Shown here piece after piece: positions 42,562 through 51,206 of a stretch of DNA of 64,000 nt; within the stretch, counting starts at the first letter, position 1, and every line of letters starts with the position of its first letter. This stretch comes from SAR202 cluster bacterium bin90 (GTDB lineage Bacteria; Chloroflexota; Dehalococcoidia; Lucifugimonadales; JADFKI01): the NCBI GenBank assembly GCA_002238855.1, contig MPND01000003.1:85418-149417 (forward strand). The letters run 5' to 3'. Made by a program: the position numbers and the translations under genes. The notes under the pieces are model-generated. The model did not search any database, was not told where the DNA came from, and saw nothing but the letters and a program-made list of their open reading frames with translations.

Positions 42562-45243
42562 TTAGCCGCCTATCCGCGACAATACATCCTCCGCCCTGCT
42601 CTTGCGCTCCTCAATGCTCGTTAGGCGTTCACGCTCACGCTCTACTACCTCGGCAGGCGCTCTGGAGAGGAATCTGTCGTCGCTCAGCCTGGCCGCGAGC
42701 CGTTCCCGATTACCGTCAATTTCGCTGATCTCGTCGCGAAGTCGCTCGCGCTCTTTTTCCAAGTCCACCAGCCCACCCAATGGAATCGTTACGATGCCCT
42801 TGGACAGAACGAGAGATACACTATCACCTGATTTCGCTCCATTGCTGGAGGCGCCAACCTTAAGCGGGTCCACTCTGGCGAGCATTTTGATCGCATCAGC
42901 TTCAGCTTCGGCAACAGCGCTGAACTCAGGCAGGTCCAACACGGCTTCAATACGCTGATGCTGCTGGATACGGAATTCCGCACGCAGGTTGCGAATTGAC
43001 CGCACAGTCTCCATCACTAGCGATATGTCCTCTTCCGCATCGTCACTGTAGAACGCTGCGTCGGCCGAAGGATAGTCCGCGACTATCAGCGCATCTGGAG
43101 CATCCGGATCAGCCGGCACGCGCTCACCCAGAGTCTGCCAGATCTCTTCTGTCACGAAGGGCATAAACGGGTGCAGCAGCCGCAGCACTCTCTCAAGTAC
43201 ATAAGCCAGGTATGGTAGTGGCGATGGACCGTCGGTCTCGGATCGCAGCCGGATTTTCGCCATCTCGATGTACCAGTCCGCATATTCGTGCCAGAAGAAA
43301 TCGTGAATAGTGCGCTGAGCCTCACCGAATTGGTAGTCCTGCATCAAGTGCTCAACTTGATCAGCCACGCGGTTAAGGCGGCTCATTATCCAGCGGTCCT
43401 GCCTGTGGTCGGGCACGCTGGGACTGTGCCATCCGCTTAACACATCGCCTGCATCCTCAAGATTACCCATCACGAATCGAGCGGCGTTCCACAACTTATT
43501 GGCGAAGTTTCGACTGGATTCCAGCTTCTGCTCGTTGAGCCGCTGGTCGTTGCCGGGCGAGTTCCCAATAGTCAGCGCGAATCGCAGAGCGTCAGCTCCG
43601 TACATCTCAATGAGCTGCAGAGGATCAAGCACATTTCCGCGCGTCTTGCTCATCTTCACGCCTTCAGGGTCCAGCACAAGCCCGTGCAAATACACGGTGT
43701 GGAACGGCGGTTTACCCATGTTCTCGATGCCCATCATCATCATCCGCGCCACCCAGAAGAACAGGATGTCGTACCCGGTTTCCATCACGCTCGTCGGGTA
43801 GAAGTACTCGAGGTCCTCGTCCTCTCCCGGCCAGCCTAATGTGGAGTGCGTCCACAGTCCAGAGCTGAACCAAGTATCCAGCACATCTTCGTCCTGCGTG
43901 AGCGAGCTTGAACCGCAAGCACTGCAGAGCGTTGGATCTTCTAGTTCTACTATTACATCGCCACAGTCGTCGCAGTACCAGACCGGAATGCGATGGCCCC
44001 ACCACAATTGCCGACTTATGCACCAATCGCGAATGTTGTCCATCCAGTTGAAATAAACCTTGGTGAAGCGATCAGGAATGATCTTTGTGTCGCCGTTTGT
44101 CACGGCGTCTCGCGCCGGCTTAGCGAGAGGCTCCATCTTGACGTACCATTGGCTGGTGACAATCGGCTCGACGATGCTGTCACACCGATCACAGTGACCG
44201 ACAGAATGTTGATACGGCTCCACCTGCTCAAGCAGTCCTTCGTCTTCCAACTGCACCACAATGTTCCTGCGCGCCTCATTCATGCCCTGCCCTTCATAGG
44301 GCCCTGCATTGTCATTCAGCGTGCCGTCAAGGTTCATTACGTTGACTGTCGGAAGTCTGTTGCGCTGGCCAATCTCGAAGTCCGTCGGGTCATGTCCCGG
44401 CGTGACCTTCAACGCACCCGTGCCGAATCCGAGTTCTACCGCATCATCTCCAACTACAGGCAGTTTCCGACCAAGCACTGGCAGTATGACACTACTGCCA
44501 ACGTACTTGACATATCGCTCATCCTCTGGATTGACCGCAACGGCGGTGTCTCCAAGAAGCGTCTCCGGACGAGTGGTAGCCACAACCAAGGCACCACTGC
44601 CATCTTCAAGGTCATAGCGGATGTGATAGAGGTTGCCGCTCTCTTCGCGGTACTTAACCTCGAGGTCGGAAAGCGCAGTGCGACATCGCGGACACCAGTT
44701 AGTAATGCGCTCGCCCCGATAAATGAGACCCTTCTTGTAGAGTTTTACGAATGTGGCCCTCACAGCCGCGCTTGGGCCCTCGTCAAGTGTGAATGCTGTG
44801 CGGGTCCAGTCGCAGGATGCGCCTATGCGCTTCGTCTGCTCATAAATCCTGCTGCCGTATCTGTCCACCCACTGCCACACGCTCTCGTTGAACTGGTCGC
44901 GCCCAAGGTCGTGACGTGTAACCCCTTCGCCTGCAAGCATCCGCTCCACAACCACCTGAGTCGCAATGCCCGCGTGGTCCGATCCCGGCAGATATAGCGC
45001 CGGCTCTCCTTTCATCCGATGCCAGCGTACCATCAGGTCCTCAAGCGCAATCGTCAGCGCGTGCCCCATGTGAAGTTCACCTGTAACATTTGGCGGCGGC
45101 ATGATGACGGTGAAAGGCTCTCGATCGTGGTCGATCTCTGGCGTAAAGTACCCGCCATTCGACCAGAAGTCATAGATGCGCCTTTCGACGCTCTGTGGCT
45201 CGTATGCTCGTGGAATTTCGCTCAGACTCTTTCTCTGTGTCAT
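42562..45243 (-). CDS. valS: Valyl-tRNA synthetase
   Basis: 893 residues of class I synthetase. HIGH motif in PPPNVTGELHMGHALTI and KMSKS motif in PEGVKMSKTRGNVLDPL. The editing domain contains ATTRPETLLGDTAVAVNPED. The anticodon-binding region and a C-terminal coiled coil (LEKERERLRDEISEIDGNRE) complete it. A rubredoxin-like Cys cluster is present in WYCDDCGDVIVELED and LCSACGSSS. GAGGA lies 9 nt before the ATG. The 66-nt upstream gap is too short for a T-box. Confidence 0.98.
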   Translation of the reverse strand: MTQRKSLSEIPRAYEPQSVERRIYDFWSNGGYFTPEIDHDREPFTVIMPPPNVTGELHMGHALTIALEDLMVRWHRMKGEPALYLPGSDHAGIATQVVVERMLAGEGVTRHDLGRDQFNESVWQWVDRYGSRIYEQTKRIGASCDWTRTAFTLDEGPSAAVRATFVKLYKKGLIYRGERITNWCPRCRTALSDLEVKYREESGNLYHIRYDLEDGSGALVVATTRPETLLGDTAVAVNPEDERYVKYVGSSVILPVLGRKLPVVGDDAVELGFGTGALKVTPGHDPTDFEIGQRNRLPTVNVMNLDGTLNDNAGPYEGQGMNEARRNIVVQLEDEGLLEQVEPYQHSVGHCDRCDSIVEPIVTSQWYVKMEPLAKPARDAVTNGDTKIIPDRFTKVYFNWMDNIRDWCISRQLWWGHRIPVWYCDDCGDVIVELEDPTLCSACGSSSLTQDEDVLDTWFSSGLWTHSTLGWPGEDEDLEYFYPTSVMETGYDILFFWVARMMMMGIENMGKPPFHTVYLHGLVLDPEGVKMSKTRGNVLDPLQLIEMYGADALRFALTIGNSPGNDQRLNEQKLESSRNFANKLWNAARFVMGNLEDAGDVLSGWHSPSVPDHRQDRWIMSRLNRVADQVEHLMQDYQFGEAQRTIHDFFWHEYADWYIEMAKIRLRSETDGPSPLPYLAYVLERVLRLLHPFMPFVTEEIWQTLGERVPADPDAPDALIVADYPSADAAFYSDDAEEDISLVMETVRSIRNLRAEFRIQQHQRIEAVLDLPEFSAVAEAEADAIKMLARVDPLKVGASSNGAKSGDSVSLVLSKGIVTIPLGGLVDLEKERERLRDEISEIDGNRERLAARLSDDRFLSRAPAEVVERERERLTSIEERKSRAEDVLSRIGG

Positions 45244-45309
45244 TGGTTCCGGTCCTCGGTTAAGGGCGGACTGATATCGCCCGTCCCGCTAATCGACATT
45301 TGCCCTTTC

Positions 45310-46704
45310 CTAGCCACTGTAGATGTATTGCCCTCCGACCCTGTCGCAATTCAGACGCCGGTTCAAGTGCAGTCCTTCCAGTATGAACTCAACGGCTGAT
45401 GCGATAGCCGCCGGATCATCCGACTGTTCTATCTCTTTGATGAGCTCGCACGCCTCGCCCATGCCGGCAAATCCGCTCATGTAGTCCGACGAGGGCTTGT
45501 CGTTTCCGGTTTCTATCAGCAGGCCGTCTTCAAAGCGTTCCGTCAGATCAGCAAACTGCCGCGCCTGATAATACCGTCCGAAAGTATTCAGCACAGCCTT
45601 CTTGACCAAGTCGTCGATGACCTTATACTCTCGACCTTCCTCTACGCTCTCCATCTCAATCTTACCTGTGGTGGATGCTACGATTGCAGGCAGGTCGCTA
45701 ACCCTCGGAGACGCGGGCTCGTTATGCCTCAGGCTGCGCTTGAACGCTGCGCTCAGTATAGTTTCATAGTTTGCAATGGAAACACGCAGGCTTACACCCG
45801 AACGCTGGTTGATGTCGGGGCTGCGTCGTGCCAGCGCAGTTACTTCCGCGATAACTTCCTTCATATATTCGGGCACTCGAACACGGCTTTGAGTGTCGTC
45901 GAAATGGGAATATTCCTGCTCCACAATGCCCATCTCATCGTCAAGCGAGCGTGGGTAGTGTGTCCGGATCTGCGCCCCGTACCGGTCCTTCAGCGGGGTG
46001 ATTATGCGCCCGCGATTTGTGTAGTCTTCAGGGTTCGCTGTTGACACAAGGAACACGTCCAGGGGCAGCATTATCCGGTAGCCCTTAATCTGAATGTCGC
46101 GCTCCTGCATTAGGTTGAATAAGCTGACCTGTATGCGCTCAGATAAGTCCGGCAACTCGTTGATGCAGAAAATCCCCCTGTTTGTGCGCGGAATCAATCC
46201 ATAGTGAATCGTCAGTTCGTCCGACAGGTAACGACCCTCGGCGACTTTAATCGGATCGACCTCCCCTATTAGGTCTGCGACCGTGATGTCGGGCGTAGCA
46301 AGCTTTTCGCTGTACCGCTCATCCCTGTGCAGCCAGGCTACCTCGGTGTCGTCGCCATCTGCCGCCAGCGTTGCCTTGCACTCAGCGCATATTGGCTGCA
46401 ATGGATTGCAGTTGAGCTCACACCTATGCATCACGGGAATCTCTTCGTCCAGCAATGAAATCATGTGGCGGATAAGCCGAGACTTTGCCTGTCCTCGCTC
46501 GCCGAGCAGAATTATGTCCTGCCCAGCCAGAATCGCGTTCTCAAGCTGCGGTATGACCGAGTCGTCGAAGCCTATTATGCCGGGAAAGAGGTCTTCGCCC
46601 TTCTGAATCTTGTTGATGAGGTTATTGCGTATCTCCTCGCGTATGGTCAGGGGGGTGTAGCCGCTCGCTCTCAATTCCCCAAGTGTCGTAGCCTTGTCCG
46701 GCAT
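45310..46704 (-). CDS. ChlI-like AAA+ ATPase with Cys cluster
   Basis: 464 residues resembling magnesium chelatase subunit I. Walker A is GERGQAKS at residues 68-75. The Walker B-like segment reads GIFCINELPDL, Asn replacing the first Asp. An insertion between them carries Cys95, 99, 106 and 109, a probable zinc site. Sensor and arginine-finger regions are in VFLVSTANPEDYTNRGRIIT and PLKDRYGAQIRTHYP. There is no ChlD/VWA partner or tetrapyrrole gene nearby, so a chelatase role is doubtful; MoxR-like remodelling with a VWA protein elsewhere is an alternative. Confidence 0.87.
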   Translation of the reverse strand: MPDKATTLGELRASGYTPLTIREEIRNNLINKIQKGEDLFPGIIGFDDSVIPQLENAILAGQDIILLGERGQAKSRLIRHMISLLDEEIPVMHRCELNCNPLQPICAECKATLAADGDDTEVAWLHRDERYSEKLATPDITVADLIGEVDPIKVAEGRYLSDELTIHYGLIPRTNRGIFCINELPDLSERIQVSLFNLMQERDIQIKGYRIMLPLDVFLVSTANPEDYTNRGRIITPLKDRYGAQIRTHYPRSLDDEMGIVEQEYSHFDDTQSRVRVPEYMKEVIAEVTALARRSPDINQRSGVSLRVSIANYETILSAAFKRSLRHNEPASPRVSDLPAIVASTTGKIEMESVEEGREYKVIDDLVKKAVLNTFGRYYQARQFADLTERFEDGLLIETGNDKPSSDYMSGFAGMGEACELIKEIEQSDDPAAIASAVEFILEGLHLNRRLNCDRVGGQYIYSG

Positions 46705-46782
46705 ATTCGCTCTCCCATCCCCATGCTTTCAGGGTGTGCGGCGCGACCTGCCATTTCGCGCCAACTTCGCCTAAATTACGTG

Positions 46783-46788
46783 TACAAT
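46783..46788 (+). promoter_or_regulatory. Possible -10 of the MBL-fold gene
   Basis: TACAAT about 78 nt before the ATG at 46866, in the divergent gap to the ChlI-like gene. No -35 seen. Confidence 0.3.
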
Positions 46789-46865
46789 GCACAAAGCAAT
46801 AATAGCAGACATCCTAGGTTACTGACACTTTGACAAGCCTGAGATGCGATATACGGACGGTCGGC

Positions 46866-47690
46866 ATGGAAAACTACATTTGCAGAACTTGCGGGGTGGA
46901 ATTCACCGAGAGCGAGACTCCACCGCCAAATTGCCCCATCTGCGACGACCCACGTCAATATGTGGGTTGGGACGGACAACAGTGGACCACGATGGATGGG
47001 CTAAAGGAGCAGGGATACTCCAACGAAGTTCGCGAGATCGAACCCGGCCTGACGGGAATAGGCATCGCGCCTTCTTTTTCGATTGGGCAGCGCGCGCTGC
47101 TATTGCAGACGCCGGGAGGAAATGTGCTCTATGATTGCATTAGTCTGCTGGACGACGATGCAGTAGCCGCAATCAATGCTTTGGGCGGGATACAGGCAAT
47201 CTGCTTCTCGCACCCGCACTTCTACGACAGCATGGTCAGTTGGAGCCTGACATTCGACAACGCGGCCATCATTGTCCCAGAGGCAGACCGTGAACATGTG
47301 ATGCGGCCGCATCCAAATATCCAATACTGGGATGGCGAGCCACTTGAGGTCATGCCCGGCGCTACCTTGATCCAGTGCGGTGGGCACTTCGAGGGCAGCG
47401 CCGTCCTGCATTGGGCGGGAGGCGCGGATGGCGAGGGCGCACTCTTTGTCGGCGACTCCATCACCGTGGTCCCAGACCGCCGCTTCGTCAGCTTCATGAC
47501 CAGCTACCCTAACCTGATTCCTCTGTCCGCGCCTGAAATTGACCGCATTGTCACCGCTGTGGAGCCATATGAATTCGACCGCATATACGGCGGCTGGTGG
47601 GGACGGAATGTTATGCAGGGTGCTAAGGACGCCATACGCCGTTCTGCCGCGCGATATGTTGAGCACATTCGGGGAGACTTACAAACGTAA
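46866..47690 (+). CDS. MBL-fold metallohydrolase with N-terminal zinc ribbon
   Basis: About 274 residues. The first 35 hold two CxxC pairs, YICRTCGVEF and NCPICDDPRQ, like a rubredoxin-type knuckle. The metallo-beta-lactamase domain follows, with ICFSHPHFYDSMVSW in place of HxHxDH, CGGHFEGSAVLHW and GALFVGDSITVV. Ser replaces the final His of the first motif, so the second metal site may be altered. Start is ATG 46866; an in-frame start at 46830 adds 12 residues of no family character. Substrate unknown. Confidence 0.87.
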   Translation: MENYICRTCGVEFTESETPPPNCPICDDPRQYVGWDGQQWTTMDGLKEQGYSNEVREIEPGLTGIGIAPSFSIGQRALLLQTPGGNVLYDCISLLDDDAVAAINALGGIQAICFSHPHFYDSMVSWSLTFDNAAIIVPEADREHVMRPHPNIQYWDGEPLEVMPGATLIQCGGHFEGSAVLHWAGGADGEGALFVGDSITVVPDRRFVSFMTSYPNLIPLSAPEIDRIVTAVEPYEFDRIYGGWWGRNVMQGAKDAIRRSAARYVEHIRGDLQT

Positions 47691-47704
47691 GTCTTACTTC
47701 AGAT

Positions 47705-48085
47705 TTACTCCCGCCGCCTGTGTATTTCCAGTCCCGCATATGTCAGGATGCTTCCCTTGATTGCCACTTCCGGCTTCTTGATGGCAACGGTCACGCCGAC
47801 AACATTTAGCTCAGAGAGTATCCGACCCGCGATTTCTCCCGCGACGCTCTCTATCAGGTCTTTGCTTTCGCCTTCTACAATTTCCTTGGCAATCTCGTAT
47901 GCCGGAATATAGTCCACTGCGTCGGCCAGATCGTCCGATAACCCGGCAGCGCGTGCGTCGCATTCAAGTGTGATATCCACGATGAATCGCTGCCCCTGTG
48001 CCTTCTCGTGCGGGCTCACCCCATGGTATCCGTAGAAGGCGAGTCCCTTCAGCATTACCTTGTCGGAGTGTTCACTAGGCGACAT
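47705..48085 (-). CDS. folB: Dihydroneopterin aldolase
   Basis: Converts 7,8-dihydroneopterin to 6-hydroxymethyldihydropterin in folate synthesis. About 126 residues. LKGLAFYGYHGVSPHEKAQG has the catalytic Glu, VDITLECDARAAGLSDDLAD and VDYIPAYEIAKEIVEGESKD are family blocks, and the Lys near the end is in GVTVAIKKPEVAIKG. Start is ATG 48085 with GAGG 8 nt upstream. It lies 36 nt after the CitE-like gene and is likely cotranscribed. Folate is also used by the fhs-encoded ligase. Confidence 0.94.
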   Translation of the reverse strand: MSPSEHSDKVMLKGLAFYGYHGVSPHEKAQGQRFIVDITLECDARAAGLSDDLADAVDYIPAYEIAKEIVEGESKDLIESVAGEIAGRILSELNVVGVTVAIKKPEVAIKGSILTYAGLEIHRRRE

Positions 48086-48121
48086 TTCCAATACCTCACT
48101 TCTTCCACAGTTAGAATCTCG

Positions 48122-48997
48122 TCATCTTCCGTCCTCAATCGATTTCGCCAGTTCCAATAGCGCCTGCGCCCTCTTCACCACAGGAACATCCACCACCTTG
48201 CCATCAAGTGAAGTTGATCCACGCCCTCGGCGTTCGGCCTCTTCGAACGCCTCAACCACTCTACGCGCGTGTTCCAGTTCCGAGTCTGATGGAGAGAACG
48301 TTTCGTTGATGATGTCGATCTGAGCTGGGTGAATTGCGAACTTGCCCTTGAAACCATACTGGCGGGCCACGCTCGCATTCTCGCGTAGCCCATCGGGGTC
48401 ACGGAAGCTGAAATAAGGCGTATCCAGGGCCAATACATCCGCCGCGCGCGCCGCTACCGCAATGCTGTTGCGGGCGAAGTATGTCTCCGACTCCGATTCC
48501 GTTCTTTCGATTCCCATGTCGTTCGTGAAGTCCTCCGCACCGAACGCTACGCCCACTATACGGGGAGAAGCGCTGCAAATCTCGTACAGATTCACGATGG
48601 CCATCGCGGTTTCTATCCACGGAAGCAGACCCACGCTGCCAACTTCAATCCCCGCCTTGCGCTCCAGAGCTTCCAGTTTTCCACATATCTCAGCGATGTC
48701 GCCGGGCGTGTAAATCTTCCCCACAGACACTCCGAAGATATGCTCGCCTACCACTGCTTCGAGGTCGTCGTCTAGCAATCCCGTTTCCAGCGAGTTCACG
48801 CGCGGAATCACGGGTGTCCCCTCTTTCCCAAGCCGAGATAGGTAAGAAGCCGTGACGGCCCGGGCATTGGCCTTCTCGTCCAGAGGCACTGAGTCCTCCA
48901 TGTCAGGAATGAACGCATCTGGTTTCAGACCCGACGCCCTCTCCAGCATTCGTTCCTGATTGCCCGGCACAAATAGCAGGCTTCTCATTATAGTCAT
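48122..48997 (-). CDS. CitE-like/HpcH-HpaI family CoA-ester lyase
   Basis: 291-residue TIM-barrel protein of the citrate lyase beta/malyl-CoA lyase group. RSLLFVPGNQERMLERAS starts the barrel, with metal and substrate residues in AFIPDMEDSVPLDEK, VIPRVNSLETGLLDDD, LLPWIETAMAIVNLYEI and GVAFGAEDFTNDMG. GFKGKFAIHPAQIDIIN is the family C-terminal block. Alpha and gamma citrate lyase subunits are absent, so a malyl-CoA, citramalyl-CoA or similar lyase is more likely. GGAGG lies 8 nt before the ATG. First of a pair with folB. Confidence 0.9.
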   Translation of the reverse strand: MTIMRSLLFVPGNQERMLERASGLKPDAFIPDMEDSVPLDEKANARAVTASYLSRLGKEGTPVIPRVNSLETGLLDDDLEAVVGEHIFGVSVGKIYTPGDIAEICGKLEALERKAGIEVGSVGLLPWIETAMAIVNLYEICSASPRIVGVAFGAEDFTNDMGIERTESESETYFARNSIAVAARAADVLALDTPYFSFRDPDGLRENASVARQYGFKGKFAIHPAQIDIINETFSPSDSELEHARRVVEAFEEAERRGRGSTSLDGKVVDVPVVKRAQALLELAKSIEDGR

Positions 48998-49050
48998 TTA
49001 GTTTCCTCCCGGAGCGATATGCTCGCAGCAAGACTTGCTGATATACTGCA

Positions 49051-49071
49051 AAATCAGTAGTTAAATCAGTA
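49051..49071. repeat. Short direct repeat in the citE/cofE divergent gap
   Basis: AAATCAGTA occurs twice, at 49051-49059 and 49063-49071, a 12-nt period, roughly one helical turn. It sits between two divergent genes, 41 nt before the cofE ATG, and could be a regulator site. Confidence 0.45.
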
Positions 49072-49111
49072 CGGCGAATCCATGTTAGCCTTCATCGCGG
49101 AGAACGCAAGC

Positions 49112-49885
49112 ATGTCATCAGTTCCACGCCTCGAGGTAATTGGCATCACTGGCATTCCCGAGTTGACTGGCGGAGAGTCCCTCGGCAGCCTAATTGCCGA
49201 TGCAGCGCAGGCTCAGGGAACACCTCTGCAGGATGGCGATGTGCTGGTTGTAACCCAGAAGATAGTATCCAAGGCGGAATTTAGGCTAGTTGACCTCAGC
49301 TCCATCGAGCCTTCTCCACTAGCCGTCAACTTCGCAGATGAAACGCAAAAGGACCCGCGCCTGGTAGAGCTTGTCCTGCGAGAAAGCAAGTCCGTCGTGC
49401 GTATGGACTCCGAGCGGGGCATAATCATAAGCGAGACAAGGCATGGATTCGTCTGCGCCAATGCTGGCATTGACAACTCCAATGTGCCGGGTGACGACAT
49501 CGTCTGCCTGCTTCCCGAGGACTCCGACCGCTCGGCGCGCACAATCCGTGAAGAAATCAAGCACGTCACCGGCGGTACAGACGTAGCAATTGTTATCTCC
49601 GATACCTTTGGTCGCGCCTGGCGGGATGGCCACGCCAACATAGCAATTGGCGTCGCCGGCATGAATCCCGTAAAGGACTACCGGGGCACCTTGGATGTGA
49701 ATGGTATGGTTCTCAAGGTAACCACCATCGCCGCTGCCGACGAACTGGCTGCCGCTGCTGAGCTTGTTACGGCCAAGGCAATTCAGGTGCCCGTCGCCCT
49801 GATACGCGGCTACGATTACGAGCCCATTGAGGACGCCACAATCGCCCCACTCATCCGCGAGCGCTCGAAGGACATGTTTCGTTAA
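49112..49885 (+). CDS. cofE: Coenzyme F420-0:L-glutamate ligase
   Basis: Adds glutamates to F420-0 in a GTP-dependent way. About 257 residues. Family blocks are VIGITGIPELTGGESLGSLI, DGDVLVVTQKIVSKAE, NAGIDNSNVPGDDIVCLLPE, VIVISDTFGRAWRDG-type sequence (seen as AIVISDTFGRAWRDGHANIA) and VAGMNPVKDYRG. Start is ATG 49112, 9 nt after GGAG; ATG 49082 is also open but lacks a site. Implies the cell makes F420. The remaining cof genes are not in the window. Confidence 0.95.
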   Translation: MSSVPRLEVIGITGIPELTGGESLGSLIADAAQAQGTPLQDGDVLVVTQKIVSKAEFRLVDLSSIEPSPLAVNFADETQKDPRLVELVLRESKSVVRMDSERGIIISETRHGFVCANAGIDNSNVPGDDIVCLLPEDSDRSARTIREEIKHVTGGTDVAIVISDTFGRAWRDGHANIAIGVAGMNPVKDYRGTLDVNGMVLKVTTIAAADELAAAAELVTAKAIQVPVALIRGYDYEPIEDATIAPLIRERSKDMFR

Positions 49886-49918
49886 TATCTGCCGCGGGCC
49901 GACCCGCACAGCCTGCAC

Positions 49919-50587
49919 CTAGACCGACCACTCCTCCATCCGCCACGCCGCGTCCCAGAACATGTACTCATACCGGCTGCCCGTCACAAATGCCTCGCGC
50001 ATTCGCTCCAGCTCGTTCTCACCGCACTCTGCGGCAATTCGATCCAGAAATTGGCGCATCCGCGCAGCCAATTCTGCGAACTCCTGCGAGTTGTACATCT
50101 CGATCCAGCGAGTGTACAGTGGCGCGTCCTCAGGTAGTCCCCTGTCGTACAGCATCTGCCCTATCTCGCTGTATCCCCACATGCACGGCAGAATCGCGCA
50201 TGAAATCTCGCCGATACTCCCCCGGTACGCAGTCTGCAGAAGGAAGCGAGTATACGCCTGCGTCGTGGGAGAAGGCTGCGTTGCCAGAAGTTCGGCCTCG
50301 CTGATCCCGAAGTCCTCGCAGAAGCACACATGCAGCGCCATCTCCGTGTTCAGCGTCTCGTCCAGCAGGCTAGCAAACCACCCCATGTCTTCGACATCCT
50401 GCGTTTTCGCCGCCGCAAGCGCAATCACGCGGCAAAAGTCGATTAGGTAGATATAGTCCTGCCGCATGTAGTATCGGAACTTGTCCAGTTCCAGCGTGCC
50501 GTCGCCAATGCCGGACACGAGGGGATGGTTGTGCTCCGTATCCCAAATCTCGGCGCATTGACGCCGCATTTCTTCCGAAAATCCCAT
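49919..50587 (-). CDS. tenA: TenA-family thiaminase II/pyrimidine salvage hydrolase
   Basis: Helical 222-residue protein expected to hydrolyse aminopyrimidine fragments of thiamine for salvage. EIWDTEHNHPLVSGIGDGTL and FRYYMRQDYIYLIDFCRVIA are the N-terminal blocks. The nucleophilic Cys is in CAILPCMWGYSEIG, and the C-terminal acid in SRYEYMFWDAAWRMEEW. Feeds HMP to the thiamine route that includes ThiE at 4.1 kb. It lies 40 nt after the cyclophilin-like gene on the same strand. Confidence 0.94.
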   Translation of the reverse strand: MGFSEEMRRQCAEIWDTEHNHPLVSGIGDGTLELDKFRYYMRQDYIYLIDFCRVIALAAAKTQDVEDMGWFASLLDETLNTEMALHVCFCEDFGISEAELLATQPSPTTQAYTRFLLQTAYRGSIGEISCAILPCMWGYSEIGQMLYDRGLPEDAPLYTRWIEMYNSQEFAELAARMRQFLDRIAAECGENELERMREAFVTGSRYEYMFWDAAWRMEEWSV

Positions 50588-50627
50588 CTCTCCCTCTCAA
50601 ATTATCTGCTTCACGCCGTTAGTTTTG

Positions 50628-51011
50628 TCAGTTCCCTGCCCTGCCCACTACAATTTTCGTCCCAGACCTCACCTGCTTAAGCACCGCCGCATCCCCCTCA
50701 ATAGCGCCCAACATATTCACCGCGCTCGCGGCCCGTATCTCGTCGCCTCGGCTCGCCGGAGTGCGCCCGAAGAACAGGCACAATGCCTGACCTGGCGGCC
50801 AGTATGCCACCGCGCCCATCGGTACGACATCGCCTGCATCATAATCCTCTTCCGCTTGGACGGTAATTCGGAAATAAATGTCATCGCCCCATGTGTTTGC
50901 GGACGCCTCCAGCGGAAGCGCTTCCCACAGCAAGTCAGACGTCTGGCTGTCATTCAGCACGGCGGTTACTGTCACGTCGCCGGCCGAAATGCTGATCATT
51001 CTTTCTGCCAT
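50628..51011 (-). CDS. Cyclophilin-like fold protein (TM1367/DUF3830 type)
   Basis: 127 residues of a small cyclophilin-like beta barrel: ISISAGDVTVTAVLNDSQTS, LLWEALPLEASANTWGDDIY, GAVAYWPPGQALCLFFGRTP and KQVRSGTKIVVGRAG match the pattern. Prolyl-isomerase activity is not implied because catalytic residues of true cyclophilins are not evident. AAGGGG lies 9 nt before the ATG and a TATAAT lies upstream. Probably in one transcript with tenA. Function unknown. Confidence 0.83.
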   Translation of the reverse strand: MAERMISISAGDVTVTAVLNDSQTSDLLWEALPLEASANTWGDDIYFRITVQAEEDYDAGDVVPMGAVAYWPPGQALCLFFGRTPASRGDEIRAASAVNMLGAIEGDAAVLKQVRSGTKIVVGRAGN

Positions 51012-51063
51012 TTACTTGAACCCCTTCACAATTGATCACTGTCCGTCATATACTCACGGCGGC

Positions 51064-51069
51064 ATTATA
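51064..51069 (-). promoter_or_regulatory. -10 element of the cyclophilin-like/tenA pair
   Basis: Minus strand TATAAT about 55 nt before the ATG, in the divergent gap with glpK. No -35 box recognised. Confidence 0.4.
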
Positions 51070-51206
51070 AACCAAAAATCGACATCCATCCCGCGCCCGT
51101 CGATGATCTGACGTTCACTATGTTCCCATCGAAATAATCACGGATCGGTGCACCGTCAAGTCGAGAGCCAGGGAGGATGCCCTAAGTCCTCACCGAGATT
51201 GGAACT

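Noticed and set aside
43993..44997. A 334-codon plus-strand open frame
   Set aside because: Lies wholly antisense to valS; its product has no domain character and follows from codon bias of the real gene.
45244..45309. T-box leader before valS
   Set aside because: Only 66 nt are available and no specifier or T-box sequence is seen.
49894..49907. Hairpin GCGGG/CCCGC between cofE and tenA
   Set aside because: Only 5 bp and no T-run on either side; too weak to call a terminator.
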